Source: an uncultured Pseudorhodobacter sp. (GTDB lineage Bacteria; Pseudomonadota; Alphaproteobacteria; Rhodobacterales; Rhodobacteraceae). From it: 5,755 nt of DNA. Each line of letters opens with the position of its first letter. Within the stretch, counting starts at the first letter, position 1. The position numbers and the translations under genes were made by a program. Shown one piece after another: positions 1-4,781 of the stretch. The stretch is taken from assembly GCA_945952425.1 (NCBI GenBank), contig CAMFIX010000221.1:1-5755 (forward strand). Reading direction: 5' to 3'. The notes beneath the pieces are model-generated. The model was not told where the DNA came from. It did no database searches and saw only the letters and a program-made list of their open reading frames with translations.

Positions 1-1268
1 GCAAACAGCTTCCCCTGCTCTTTCAGCATCGTGTAGAAGCCGCCGAGCTTGGCATCGGCCTCTTTCACCTTGGGGTCGTCGAAGGTCGCGGTATTGGTGA
101 TCCGCGAGCCCGCCAGCGCCCAATCCGGCTGGACCTCGTTCTGGCCGATGTATTCCAGGAAGAGCAGCGCCGCCTCCTGGTTTTTGGAGGTCACCGGCAG
201 ACCGAACGCGCCGCCGTCATAATAGCCGATATAGCCCTTGCCGGATTCCGCATCCGCCATCACCCCGTCCGACAGCGGCGGCAGGGCAAAGCCCACCTGG
301 CCCGTCACCTTCGACTTCGAGGGATCGCCCGCGATCCAGGCGGCATTCTCGCCATAGACCAGGCCTTGCGCCGCACGGCCCGCGGCGAAGGTCGTCGCCA
401 CCTCGGTCCAGGTCGATTGCGCGCTTTCCGGCGGAGCGATGTCGCGCAGGTGCAGCCACCACTTCAGCGCGGCCTTGGCCTCGGGCGAGTTCATCCGGCC
501 GCCATGTTCGACCGTCGCCGCATAGTTGTTGGCCGCGTCGATCCCCCAGTTATAGACCCCGAAGGTCGGCGCGACGGATTCGAAGAACTCGTACCACGAG
601 GCCGGGTGCCCGGTATGGGCCTGCGCCGTGGTGCCCCAGAGCTCGATGCCCTTTTCCTTGCCATAGGCGGTGAAGAAATCGGCGATCTCGGTATATTCCT
701 CATGGGTCGTCGCGGGCTTCAGATCCTTGCCGGTCTTGGCCTTGAACGCCGCCTGGATGTCGGGATTGTCGAACAGATCCTTGCGGTAGAGGTACAGCTT
801 CAGGAAGGCTTCCATCGGCACGCCGTAAAGGTCGCCGTTTTCCTTGAAGTAGTTGGCGAAGGTCGTGAAATTGGCGTCGTCATAGGTCGGCGCCTTCAGC
901 TCGGGCTTGTCCTTCAGCGCCTGGGTCACATCGACCAGGAACTTGCGCTGCAGGTAGGCATAGATGATGTCCTGCTCGATATAGACCATGTCATAGATGC
1001 CGGTCCCGGCCTCCATGTCCTTGATCGCCTTGTCGTACATCTGGTCCCACGAGGTGGTCTCGATCTCGACCTTGATGCCGGTGGCCTTTTCGAATTGCGG
1101 GGCCAGGACGTCCTTGATGTAATTCGACGGCGGGGTGCTTTCGGTGACGCCATGCAGCACGACGCCCTTGTATTTCGCCCCCGCATCCGACCAGAAATCG
1201 GCGAGCGCGGGCATCGCGGTCGTCATCAGAACGGCCGCAATGGCCGCAACCTTGGACTTGAGATACAT
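1..1268 (-). CDS. ABC transporter periplasmic sugar-binding protein (SBP_bac_1 type), C-terminus beyond window
   Basis: This is a secreted solute receptor that should capture a sugar or polyol in the periplasm and deliver it to an ABC permease. I read 422 in-frame codons from the ATG at 1268-1266 to the left edge with no stop. Family members are usually about 420-450 residues, so little is missing. Residues 1-23 form a Sec signal peptide: a Lys-containing start, a hydrophobic Ala/Val/Leu core and a cleavage site after A-L-A, with the mature protein starting DFWSDA. There is no lipobox cysteine. Family-like stretches include FEKATGIKVEIE (59-70), IYDMVYIEQD (91-100), YGVPMEAFLKLYLYRKDLF (148-166) and the aromatic-rich WYEFFE and KWWLHL. 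The start is fixed by a strong AAGGAGGA Shine-Dalgarno; the other ATG at 1272-1270 touches that site and is in another frame. Permease genes probably follow off the edge. The ligand is unknown; a ketose or polyol is inferred from the neighbours. Confidence 0.93.
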   Translation of the reverse strand, partial: MYLKSKVAAIAAVLMTTAMPALADFWSDAGAKYKGVVLHGVTESTPPSNYIKDVLAPQFEKATGIKVEIETTSWDQMYDKAIKDMEAGTGIYDMVYIEQDIIYAYLQRKFLVDVTQALKDKPELKAPTYDDANFTTFANYFKENGDLYGVPMEAFLKLYLYRKDLFDNPDIQAAFKAKTGKDLKPATTHEEYTEIADFFTAYGKEKGIELWGTTAQAHTGHPASWYEFFESVAPTFGVYNWGIDAANNYAATVEHGGRMNSPEAKAALKWWLHLRDIAPPESAQSTWTEVATTFAAGRAAQGLVYGENAAWIAGDPSKSKVTGQVGFALPPLSDGVMADAESGKGYIGYYDGGAFGLPVTSKNQEAALLFLEYIGQNEVQPDWALAGSRITNTATFDDPKVKEADAKLGGFYTMLKEQGKLF

Positions 1269-1272
1269 CCAT

Positions 1273-1280
1273 TCCTCCTT
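1273..1280 (-). promoter_or_regulatory. Shine-Dalgarno site of the binding-protein gene
   Basis: The minus strand reads AAGGAGGA followed by four bases (ATGG) and then the ATG at 1268. This near-perfect anti-16S match decides between two ATGs four bases apart. The upstream one (1272-1270) directly abuts the Shine-Dalgarno and opens a frame without binding-protein features. Confidence 0.85.
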
Positions 1281-1301
1281 GCTGGATTGTTCGGGTCTTT
1301 G

Positions 1302-1318
1302 CTGTGCGCAGGGCACAG
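1302..1318. repeat. Inverted repeat CTGTGC-N5-GCACAG
   Basis: Six-base arms CTGTGC (1302-1307) and GCACAG (1313-1318) flank five bases. The element lies one base from the 16-bp palindrome and 22 bp upstream of the Shine-Dalgarno. It may be a second operator, or an mRNA stem close to the ribosome-binding site. No binding protein can be assigned. Confidence 0.5.
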
Positions 1319-1319
1319 G

Positions 1320-1335
1320 TTTCCGGGCCCGGAAA
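1320..1335. repeat. 16-bp perfect palindrome upstream of the binding-protein gene
   Basis: The sequence TTTCCGGGCCCGGAAA is identical to its reverse complement over 16 bases. It ends 52 bp upstream of the binding-protein ATG. No T run follows on either strand, so it does not look like an intrinsic terminator. It could be an operator for a dimeric regulator or a hairpin in the mRNA leader. Confidence 0.6.
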
Positions 1336-1468
1336 TCGCGCCTCCTCTCGCGACTTCGGACAGAATTCGCCTTTTCTCCCAACAGCTTGCCGGAGCGGTC
1401 GGGGGTGCGGCGTGTCTCTTACGTTAGGGCGGAGAATCAGGGCCCGCCACGCGCTGACGGCTGCGGAC

Positions 1469-2413
1469 CTAACCTTTTCCGCCTGAAATCCGTTTCTGCG
1501 GGGGCGAAATAAGACTGGTCTCGCCCTTGCCTTCCGCCGCCACCCGATGCGCCATGCGGCGATAGTCCGAGGGCGTGCGGCCGGTGATCTTCAGGAACTG
1601 CCGGTTGAAGTTGGCGATGGAGTTGAAGCCGACGTCGAAGCAGATGTCGGTCACCGGCGCATGGCTTTGGGTCAGGGCCGTGCAGGCGGCATAGACCCGC
1701 GTCATCACCAGATAGCTGGCGAAGGTGTGGCCCGTCTGGCGTTTGAAGGCGCGCGAGAAGGTCTGCGGCGTCAGGCCCGCCTTGGCGGCGACGATCGACA
1801 GGTCGATCTCTTCCGACAGGTTCTCGTTCAGGAATCGCATGGCGCGATCGACCTGGCCGGGCAAAGCCGCGGGCTCCAGCGGCGCCTGGCGGGAGAGCTT
1901 CCGACGGTCGGCGGGCGTGCGCGCCAGCCGCTCCATCAGGCGCAGGAACAGGAAGAGCCGCTCCGCCCCCCGCGCCGCGCCGATCTCGGTCAGCATCCGC
2001 GCCCCGGCCAAGGCGGTCGCGCCCGAGAACTCCACCCCCCAGGCCGCATCGTCGAAAAGCGCGCGAATGGCGCCAAGCTCGGGGCACAGGGCCGCGATCT
2101 TCTCGGCCCAGTCGGGGGTGAACTGGATCAGCATGTCGCGCGTGCGGATCACCTCGCCCGGCGCGATGTTCGACACCCAGTTGTGCGGCACGTTGGGCCC
2201 GGTCAGCACCAGGTTGCCGGGCTCGAAAGGCCCAAGGTAGTCGCCGACCATCATGGTTCCGGAGGAGGCGCGCACGAGGTGCAGCTCGTATTCCGGGTGG
2301 TAATTGAACTTCGCCAGGTGCCAGGGATAGTCATGGCTGAACCAGCGGAAGCTCTCTTCCGGCGGGCAAACGATGACCTCGTAATCGGGCACGAGCCTGA
2401 GCTGGCTTTTCAT
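1469..2413 (-). CDS. AraC-family transcriptional regulator with N-terminal cupin sensor domain
   Basis: This 314-residue protein has the usual two-domain AraC layout. Residues about 30-100 form a cupin-like sensor domain, including HPEYELHLV (39-47) and the glycine/proline-rich GPFEPGNLVLTGPNVPHNW (61-79). Residues about 185-290 carry two helix-turn-helix units. The first is DLSIVAAKAGLTPQTFSRAF (204-223). The second contains VTDICFDVGFNSIANFNRQF (254-273) and ends with the family signature GRTPSDYRR (278-286). The ATG at 2413 has a GGGAGG(T)GA ribosome site at 2416-2424. The frame stays open far upstream, but that part is antisense to the epimerase gene. The protein probably binds a sugar-related ligand and activates the binding-protein gene downstream on the same strand, and perhaps the divergent operon. 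It ends with a roughly 28-residue polar tail after the second helix-turn-helix. Family assignment is secure; effector and targets are inferred. Confidence 0.95.
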   Translation of the reverse strand: MKSQLRLVPDYEVIVCPPEESFRWFSHDYPWHLAKFNYHPEYELHLVRASSGTMMVGDYLGPFEPGNLVLTGPNVPHNWVSNIAPGEVIRTRDMLIQFTPDWAEKIAALCPELGAIRALFDDAAWGVEFSGATALAGARMLTEIGAARGAERLFLFLRLMERLARTPADRRKLSRQAPLEPAALPGQVDRAMRFLNENLSEEIDLSIVAAKAGLTPQTFSRAFKRQTGHTFASYLVMTRVYAACTALTQSHAPVTDICFDVGFNSIANFNRQFLKITGRTPSDYRRMAHRVAAEGKGETSLISPPQKRISGGKG

Positions 2414-2415
2414 CC

Positions 2416-2424
2416 TCACCTCCC
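2416..2424 (-). promoter_or_regulatory. Shine-Dalgarno site of the araC-type gene
   Basis: The minus strand reads GGGAGGTGA two bases before the ATG at 2413-2411; the GGAGG core is five bases from the start codon. It settles the start within an open frame that otherwise continues upstream for 367 more codons. Confidence 0.75.
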
Positions 2425-2430
2425 GCCTTT

Positions 2431-2451
2431 TATGTTGCTTTAAACAACAAA
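2431..2451. promoter_or_regulatory. Operator-like dyad A at the araC-type promoter
   Basis: On the plus strand 2433-2449 reads TGTTG-N7-CAACA around a TTTAAA core. On the minus strand the wider box is TTTGTTGTT, TAAA, GCAACATA. The same two flanking words occur without the TAAA at dyad B, before the divergent gene. The TTTAAACAACAAA part resembles the XylR (ROK family) operator of Bacillus as I remember it. The centre (2441) lies 28 bp upstream of the araC-type ATG, over the expected -10/start region, which fits repression. The ROK protein encoded at 3480-4649 is the first candidate binder; this is inference. Confidence 0.6.
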
Positions 2452-2476
2452 TCACTGGGGGCGGGAGTCGTGTCAA
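2448..2476 (-). promoter_or_regulatory. Putative sigma-70 promoter of the araC-type gene
   Basis: The minus strand carries a consensus -35 hexamer TTGACA at 2476-2471. With a 16-18 bp spacer the -10 falls at about 2454-2447 (the minus strand there reads TGATTTGT), a poor match to TATAAT that overlaps operator-like dyad A. Only the -35 is strong; the -10 is approximate. Confidence 0.45.
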
Positions 2477-2552
2477 CAGGTTTTTCTCGCTGAATCTGAC
2501 ATGCTGCGGGTAAGAGGGTGGGTTGGCAGGGTGCGGCGGCGCTGGAAGCCCC

Positions 2553-2581
2553 TTGACTTGTTGGGGATTCCCTATTTTGTT
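2553..2581 (+). promoter_or_regulatory. Putative sigma-70 promoter of the epimerase-ROK-kinase operon
   Basis: TTGACT at 2553-2558, preceded by C to give the alphaproteobacterial-style CTTGAC, is a good -35. With 16-17 bp spacing the -10 would lie in the T-rich stretch at 2575-2581 (a weak match). TATTTT at 2573-2578 is a better hexamer but only 14 bp away. The spacer includes the small palindrome GGGATTCCC (2564-2572). Transcription would begin inside operator-like dyad B, so a bound protein should block it. Confidence 0.45.
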
Positions 2582-2596
2582 TGTTGTTGCAACATA
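2578..2596. promoter_or_regulatory. Operator-like dyad B at the epimerase promoter
   Basis: Positions 2578-2594 read TGTTT-N7-CAACA, the same geometry as dyad A with one arm mismatch. Inside it is a perfect 10-bp palindrome, TGTTGCAACA (2585-2594). The words TTTGTTGTT (2580-2588) and GCAACATA (2589-2596) are the same as in dyad A on the opposite strand, but without the intervening TAAA. The element ends two bases before the epimerase Shine-Dalgarno (2598-2603). It probably serves the same regulator as dyad A. Confidence 0.6.
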
Positions 2597-2597
2597 T

Positions 2598-2603
2598 AGG
2601 AGA
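2598..2603 (+). promoter_or_regulatory. Shine-Dalgarno site of the epimerase gene
   Basis: AGGAGA lies five bases upstream of the ATG at 2609 and supports that start. It sits almost directly against dyad B, so a short 5' leader is expected if transcription starts in the dyad. Confidence 0.75.
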
Positions 2604-2608
2604 TTCCC

Positions 2609-3493
2609 ATGGCACGGCTCGGCATCCATTCCTTCGTCTGGACCGGCGGGACGACCCAGGCGGGGCTGGAGATGGCGATGGAGCGCTCGGCTGAGGCCGG
2701 GTTCAAGGCCATCGAGCTGGCCTATCTGCGGCCCGAGAAATTCGACCTCGACGCCTTGGCCAAGCGCGCGCAGGCGCTGGATCTGGCGATCACCGTGACG
2801 ATGGGGCTGCCGATTTCGGCCGATGTGTCCTCGACCGACCGCGGCGTGGTGGCGGCAGGAGAGGCGCTGCTGGCCTCGGCCGTGGCCGCCGTGCGCGACA
2901 TCGGCGGGGTGCGGCTGGGGGGGATTCTCTATTCCGCGCATACGAAATACAACGCCTTGCCCTCGGCGGAGGGGCGCAAGAACTCTGCCGCCGCCATCGC
3001 GAAACCCGCCGAGGTGGCGCAGAAGGCCGGCGTCGAAATCGTCCTGGAAGTGGTTAACAGGTTCGAGACAAATCTCCTGAATACGACGGCGCAGGGGCTG
3101 GAATACCTGGGCATGACGGGCCGCGACGATGTGCGGCTGCACCTGGACACGTTCCACATGAACATCGAAGAGGCCAACCCGGCCGCCGCCCTGCGGCTGG
3201 CGGGCGACAAGCTCGGTTACTTCCACATCGGCGAGTCGAACCGCGGCTATCTCGGCGACGGGACGATCAATTTCGACCTGATCTTCGATGCTCTGCTGGA
3301 TATCGGTTACGCCCGCGACATCACCTTCGAAAGCTTTTCCGGCGCCGTCGTCGATGAAAGCCTCTCGCTCGCCTGCGCGATCTGGCGCGACACCTGGACC
3401 GATTCGGTGCCTTTGGCCGCCCATGCGAAAGCCTTCATCGATCTGAAACGCGACGAGGCCGCGCGGCGTCGCGCGACCAATGCGCGGCCTTGA
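2609..3493 (+). CDS. Ketose 3-epimerase of the D-tagatose/D-allulose (psicose) 3-epimerase family
   Basis: This 294-residue cytoplasmic TIM-barrel enzyme should interconvert ketoses by metal-dependent epimerisation at C3, for example D-allulose to D-fructose or D-tagatose to D-sorbose. All four metal ligands expected in the family are visible: Glu147 (LEVVNRFE), Asp180 (HLDTFHMN), His206 (YFHIGESNRG) and Glu241 (ITFESFS). His183, Arg212 and Glu153 also match substrate-contact positions. All seven sit a constant five residues before the numbering I recall for the Pseudomonas cichorii enzyme. Length is normal for the family. The motifs EVVNRFET and FHIGESNRG look closer to allulose epimerases of the Agrobacterium kind than to the classical EPLNR-type tagatose epimerases, but substrate range in this family is broad. 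It is the first gene of a probable operon, and its last 14 nt overlap the longest form of the ROK gene. A different sugar isomerase of the same fold remains possible. Confidence 0.9.
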   Translation: MARLGIHSFVWTGGTTQAGLEMAMERSAEAGFKAIELAYLRPEKFDLDALAKRAQALDLAITVTMGLPISADVSSTDRGVVAAGEALLASAVAAVRDIGGVRLGGILYSAHTKYNALPSAEGRKNSAAAIAKPAEVAQKAGVEIVLEVVNRFETNLLNTTAQGLEYLGMTGRDDVRLHLDTFHMNIEEANPAAALRLAGDKLGYFHIGESNRGYLGDGTINFDLIFDALLDIGYARDITFESFSGAVVDESLSLACAIWRDTWTDSVPLAAHAKAFIDLKRDEAARRRATNARP

Positions 3494-4649
3494 CCAAAGC
3501 ACCGCCAAGGCCAATTCTGCGACGATGATCCACGACCTTCCGCCCCGCCTGCCCGACCAGCCCAGCGAGAGGGCGGCGCTGCGTGCGCTTTACGAACACG
3601 GGCGGATGAGCCGGGCAAATCTCGCGCGAATCCTGGGGCTTAACCGATCTTCCTCGGGCCATATCATCGCGGGCCTGATGGACCGCGGCCTGGTGCAAGA
3701 GATGCCCGACAGTGCCCCCACCCCCGGCCCCGGACGGCCCGGAATCCTGCTCGACCTCGTGCCCGGGGCGATGCGCTTCCTGGGGCTGGAGATCGGGGTC
3801 GAACACATCTCCGTCATCGAACTGGACCTCGCCGCCCGGGTGATCCGCGCCGAGACGCAAGGCTTCGACGGGGCGACCGCGCCCGTCGCGCTGGCCCTGG
3901 CGCAGGGGCTGGCGATGGCGGGTCGGCCCGAGCGGCTGGCGGGGATCGGCATCGCCATTCCGGCGCAGATGGATTCCAACGGCGGGCTGCGGCTGGCGGC
4001 GCTGCTGGGGTGGCGCGACCTGGATGTCGTGGCCATGGCCCGCACCGTCGGCGCCCTGCCCGACAGCCTCGCCGTCCGGGCCGAGAACGACGCCAATGCC
4101 TTCGCGCTCGGCGTCACCTGGGGGCGGCGGCAATCCGTGCCGGGGGTGACGCTTTTGGTTAACATGGAGACGGGGGTCGGCGGGGGAATCCTGATCGACG
4201 GGCGGCTTTTTCGCGGCGGCGGCGGCATGGCGGGAGAGATCGGCCACATGCACCTCGGCCCCGGAGGTGCCACGATCGAAGAGCGGCTGGGGCTCGGCCG
4301 ACTGCTGACCGATTACCGCGTGCCGCGACTGGCCGACTTCCTCGCCGCCGTCACCGACCGCGAGCCGCGCGCCGTGCTGATCGCCGAGGATTGGGCCCAG
4401 ACCCTGGCCTTCGCGCTGACCCAGACCTGCCGCATCGTCGACGCCGACCGCGTGGTTCTGGGCGGCTCTGTCGCGGCGCTTTATCCCTTGGTCGCTGCCC
4501 GCGTGCAGGCCCATCGCATCGCGGCCCTGTCGCATGCCTTCCCCCTGCCGCCCATCGAGCTCGCCCCGGACAGCACCTTCGGCGCGGCCTTCGGGGCCGC
4601 CGCGATGATGCACCAGCGCGCGCTGACCGGCGAGGACGCCCCGCTTTGA
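3480..4649 (+). CDS. ROK-family transcriptional repressor (XylR/NagC-like)
   Basis: This 389-residue protein joins a winged helix-turn-helix to a sugar-kinase-like ROK domain. Residues about 30-75 form the DNA-binding part (ALRALYEHGRMSRANLAR, then LGLNRSSSGHIIAGL). It is followed by the linker motif GRPG and the ROK domain from about residue 100. The domain keeps ENDANAFALG (202-211) and ETGVGGGILIDG (230-241), then GEIGHMHLGPGG (252-263). The kinase phosphate loop is replaced by LEIGVEH, so catalysis is unlikely. The cysteine zinc motif that normally follows the EIGH histidine is absent. It probably represses the divergent promoters until a pathway sugar binds. The start is uncertain: ATG 3480 overlaps the epimerase gene by 14 nt without a clear Shine-Dalgarno. 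ATG 3525 (residue 16) has only a weak, distant AAGG but still leaves the whole helix-turn-helix intact. Confidence 0.92.
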   Translation: MRGLDQSTAKANSATMIHDLPPRLPDQPSERAALRALYEHGRMSRANLARILGLNRSSSGHIIAGLMDRGLVQEMPDSAPTPGPGRPGILLDLVPGAMRFLGLEIGVEHISVIELDLAARVIRAETQGFDGATAPVALALAQGLAMAGRPERLAGIGIAIPAQMDSNGGLRLAALLGWRDLDVVAMARTVGALPDSLAVRAENDANAFALGVTWGRRQSVPGVTLLVNMETGVGGGILIDGRLFRGGGGMAGEIGHMHLGPGGATIEERLGLGRLLTDYRVPRLADFLAAVTDREPRAVLIAEDWAQTLAFALTQTCRIVDADRVVLGGSVAALYPLVAARVQAHRIAALSHAFPLPPIELAPDSTFGAAFGAAAMMHQRALTGEDAPL

Positions 4650-4656
4650 CCTCGCC

Positions 4657-4677
4657 CCGCGCGACATTGTTGCGCGG
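4657..4677 (+). repeat. Nine-base-pair hairpin after the ROK gene
   Basis: The stem pairs CCGCGCGAC with GTTGCGCGG (one G-U pair) around an ATT loop, eight bases after the ROK stop. No T run follows, so it is not a standard intrinsic terminator. It could stabilise or attenuate the transcript between the regulator and the kinase, or be a DNA-binding dyad. It contains TTGTTGC, also found in dyad B. Confidence 0.45.
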
Positions 4678-4698
4678 TCACACAAATCCGGCTAGTCT
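4670..4698 (+). promoter_or_regulatory. Weak candidate promoter for the kinase gene
   Basis: TTGCGC (4670-4675), a 17-bp spacer and TAGTCT (4693-4698) each match three of six consensus bases. The 132-nt gap before the kinase is large for an operon, so an internal promoter is reasonable, but the sequence support is slight. Confidence 0.2.
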
Positions 4699-4740
4699 TT
4701 CTCCGAATCGCCAAGGGTTGCCGGACCCGCGGCCCTCGCC

Positions 4741-4760
4741 CCCGGGCCTCAACCCCCGGG
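4741..4760 (+). repeat. CCCGGG hairpin / CCCCCGGG direct repeat before the kinase
   Basis: CCCCCGGG occurs at 4739-4746 and 4753-4760. Because CCCGGG is self-complementary, 4741-4746 can pair with 4755-4760 around an eight-base loop. It ends 21 nt before the kinase ATG, close to where a ribosome would bind. There is no T run, so it is not an obvious terminator. Confidence 0.4.
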
Positions 4761-4781
4761 TGCCCCACTGGAATCCGGCCC

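Larger units (their letters stand above)
1269..1468 (-). promoter_or_regulatory. Leader/control region between araC-type gene and binding-protein gene
   Basis: This 200-nt non-coding gap contains no convincing -35/-10 pair on the minus strand and no hairpin followed by a T run after the araC-type stop. It does contain two adjacent dyads close to the binding-protein start (1302-1318 and 1320-1335). A weak -35 is common at promoters that need an AraC-family activator, so this is a plausible target of the upstream regulator. That role is inferred. Readthrough from the araC-type gene is also possible. Confidence 0.4.

Noticed and set aside
991..1272. Alternative minus-strand ATG at 1272 opening a 93-codon frame
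   Set aside because: It abuts the Shine-Dalgarno with no spacing and gives a meaningless translation. The ATG four bases later gives a signal peptide and the full binding protein.
1320..1335. 16-bp palindrome as a rho-independent terminator
   Set aside because: No T run follows on either strand and the self-complementary core would leave almost no loop.
366..1427. Plus-strand open frame of 353 codons opposite the binding-protein gene
   Set aside because: Arg/Gly/Leu-rich translation with no domain. The minus strand encodes a convincing secreted binding protein across the same bases.
1547..2443. Plus-strand open frame of 298 codons opposite the AraC-type gene
   Set aside because: Composition is a mirror of GC-rich coding DNA and no motif is seen; the AraC helix-turn-helix domains on the other strand account for the region.
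2563..2608. GATTCCC repeated at 2566-2572 and 2602-2608 around dyad B
   Set aside because: Seven bases only. One copy is within the promoter spacer and the other is the Shine-Dalgarno-to-ATG spacer; chance is a sufficient explanation.
2414..3514. Upstream extension of the AraC frame on the minus strand (367 extra codons in one open frame)
   Set aside because: It runs antisense through the well-supported epimerase gene and has no recognisable domain. The AraC ATG at 2413 has its own strong ribosome site. Long open antisense frames are usual in GC-rich coding DNA.
3435..4685. Minus-strand open frame of 416 codons opposite the ROK gene
   Set aside because: The translation is His/Gln/Gly/Arg-rich without domains; the plus-strand ROK motifs are clear.
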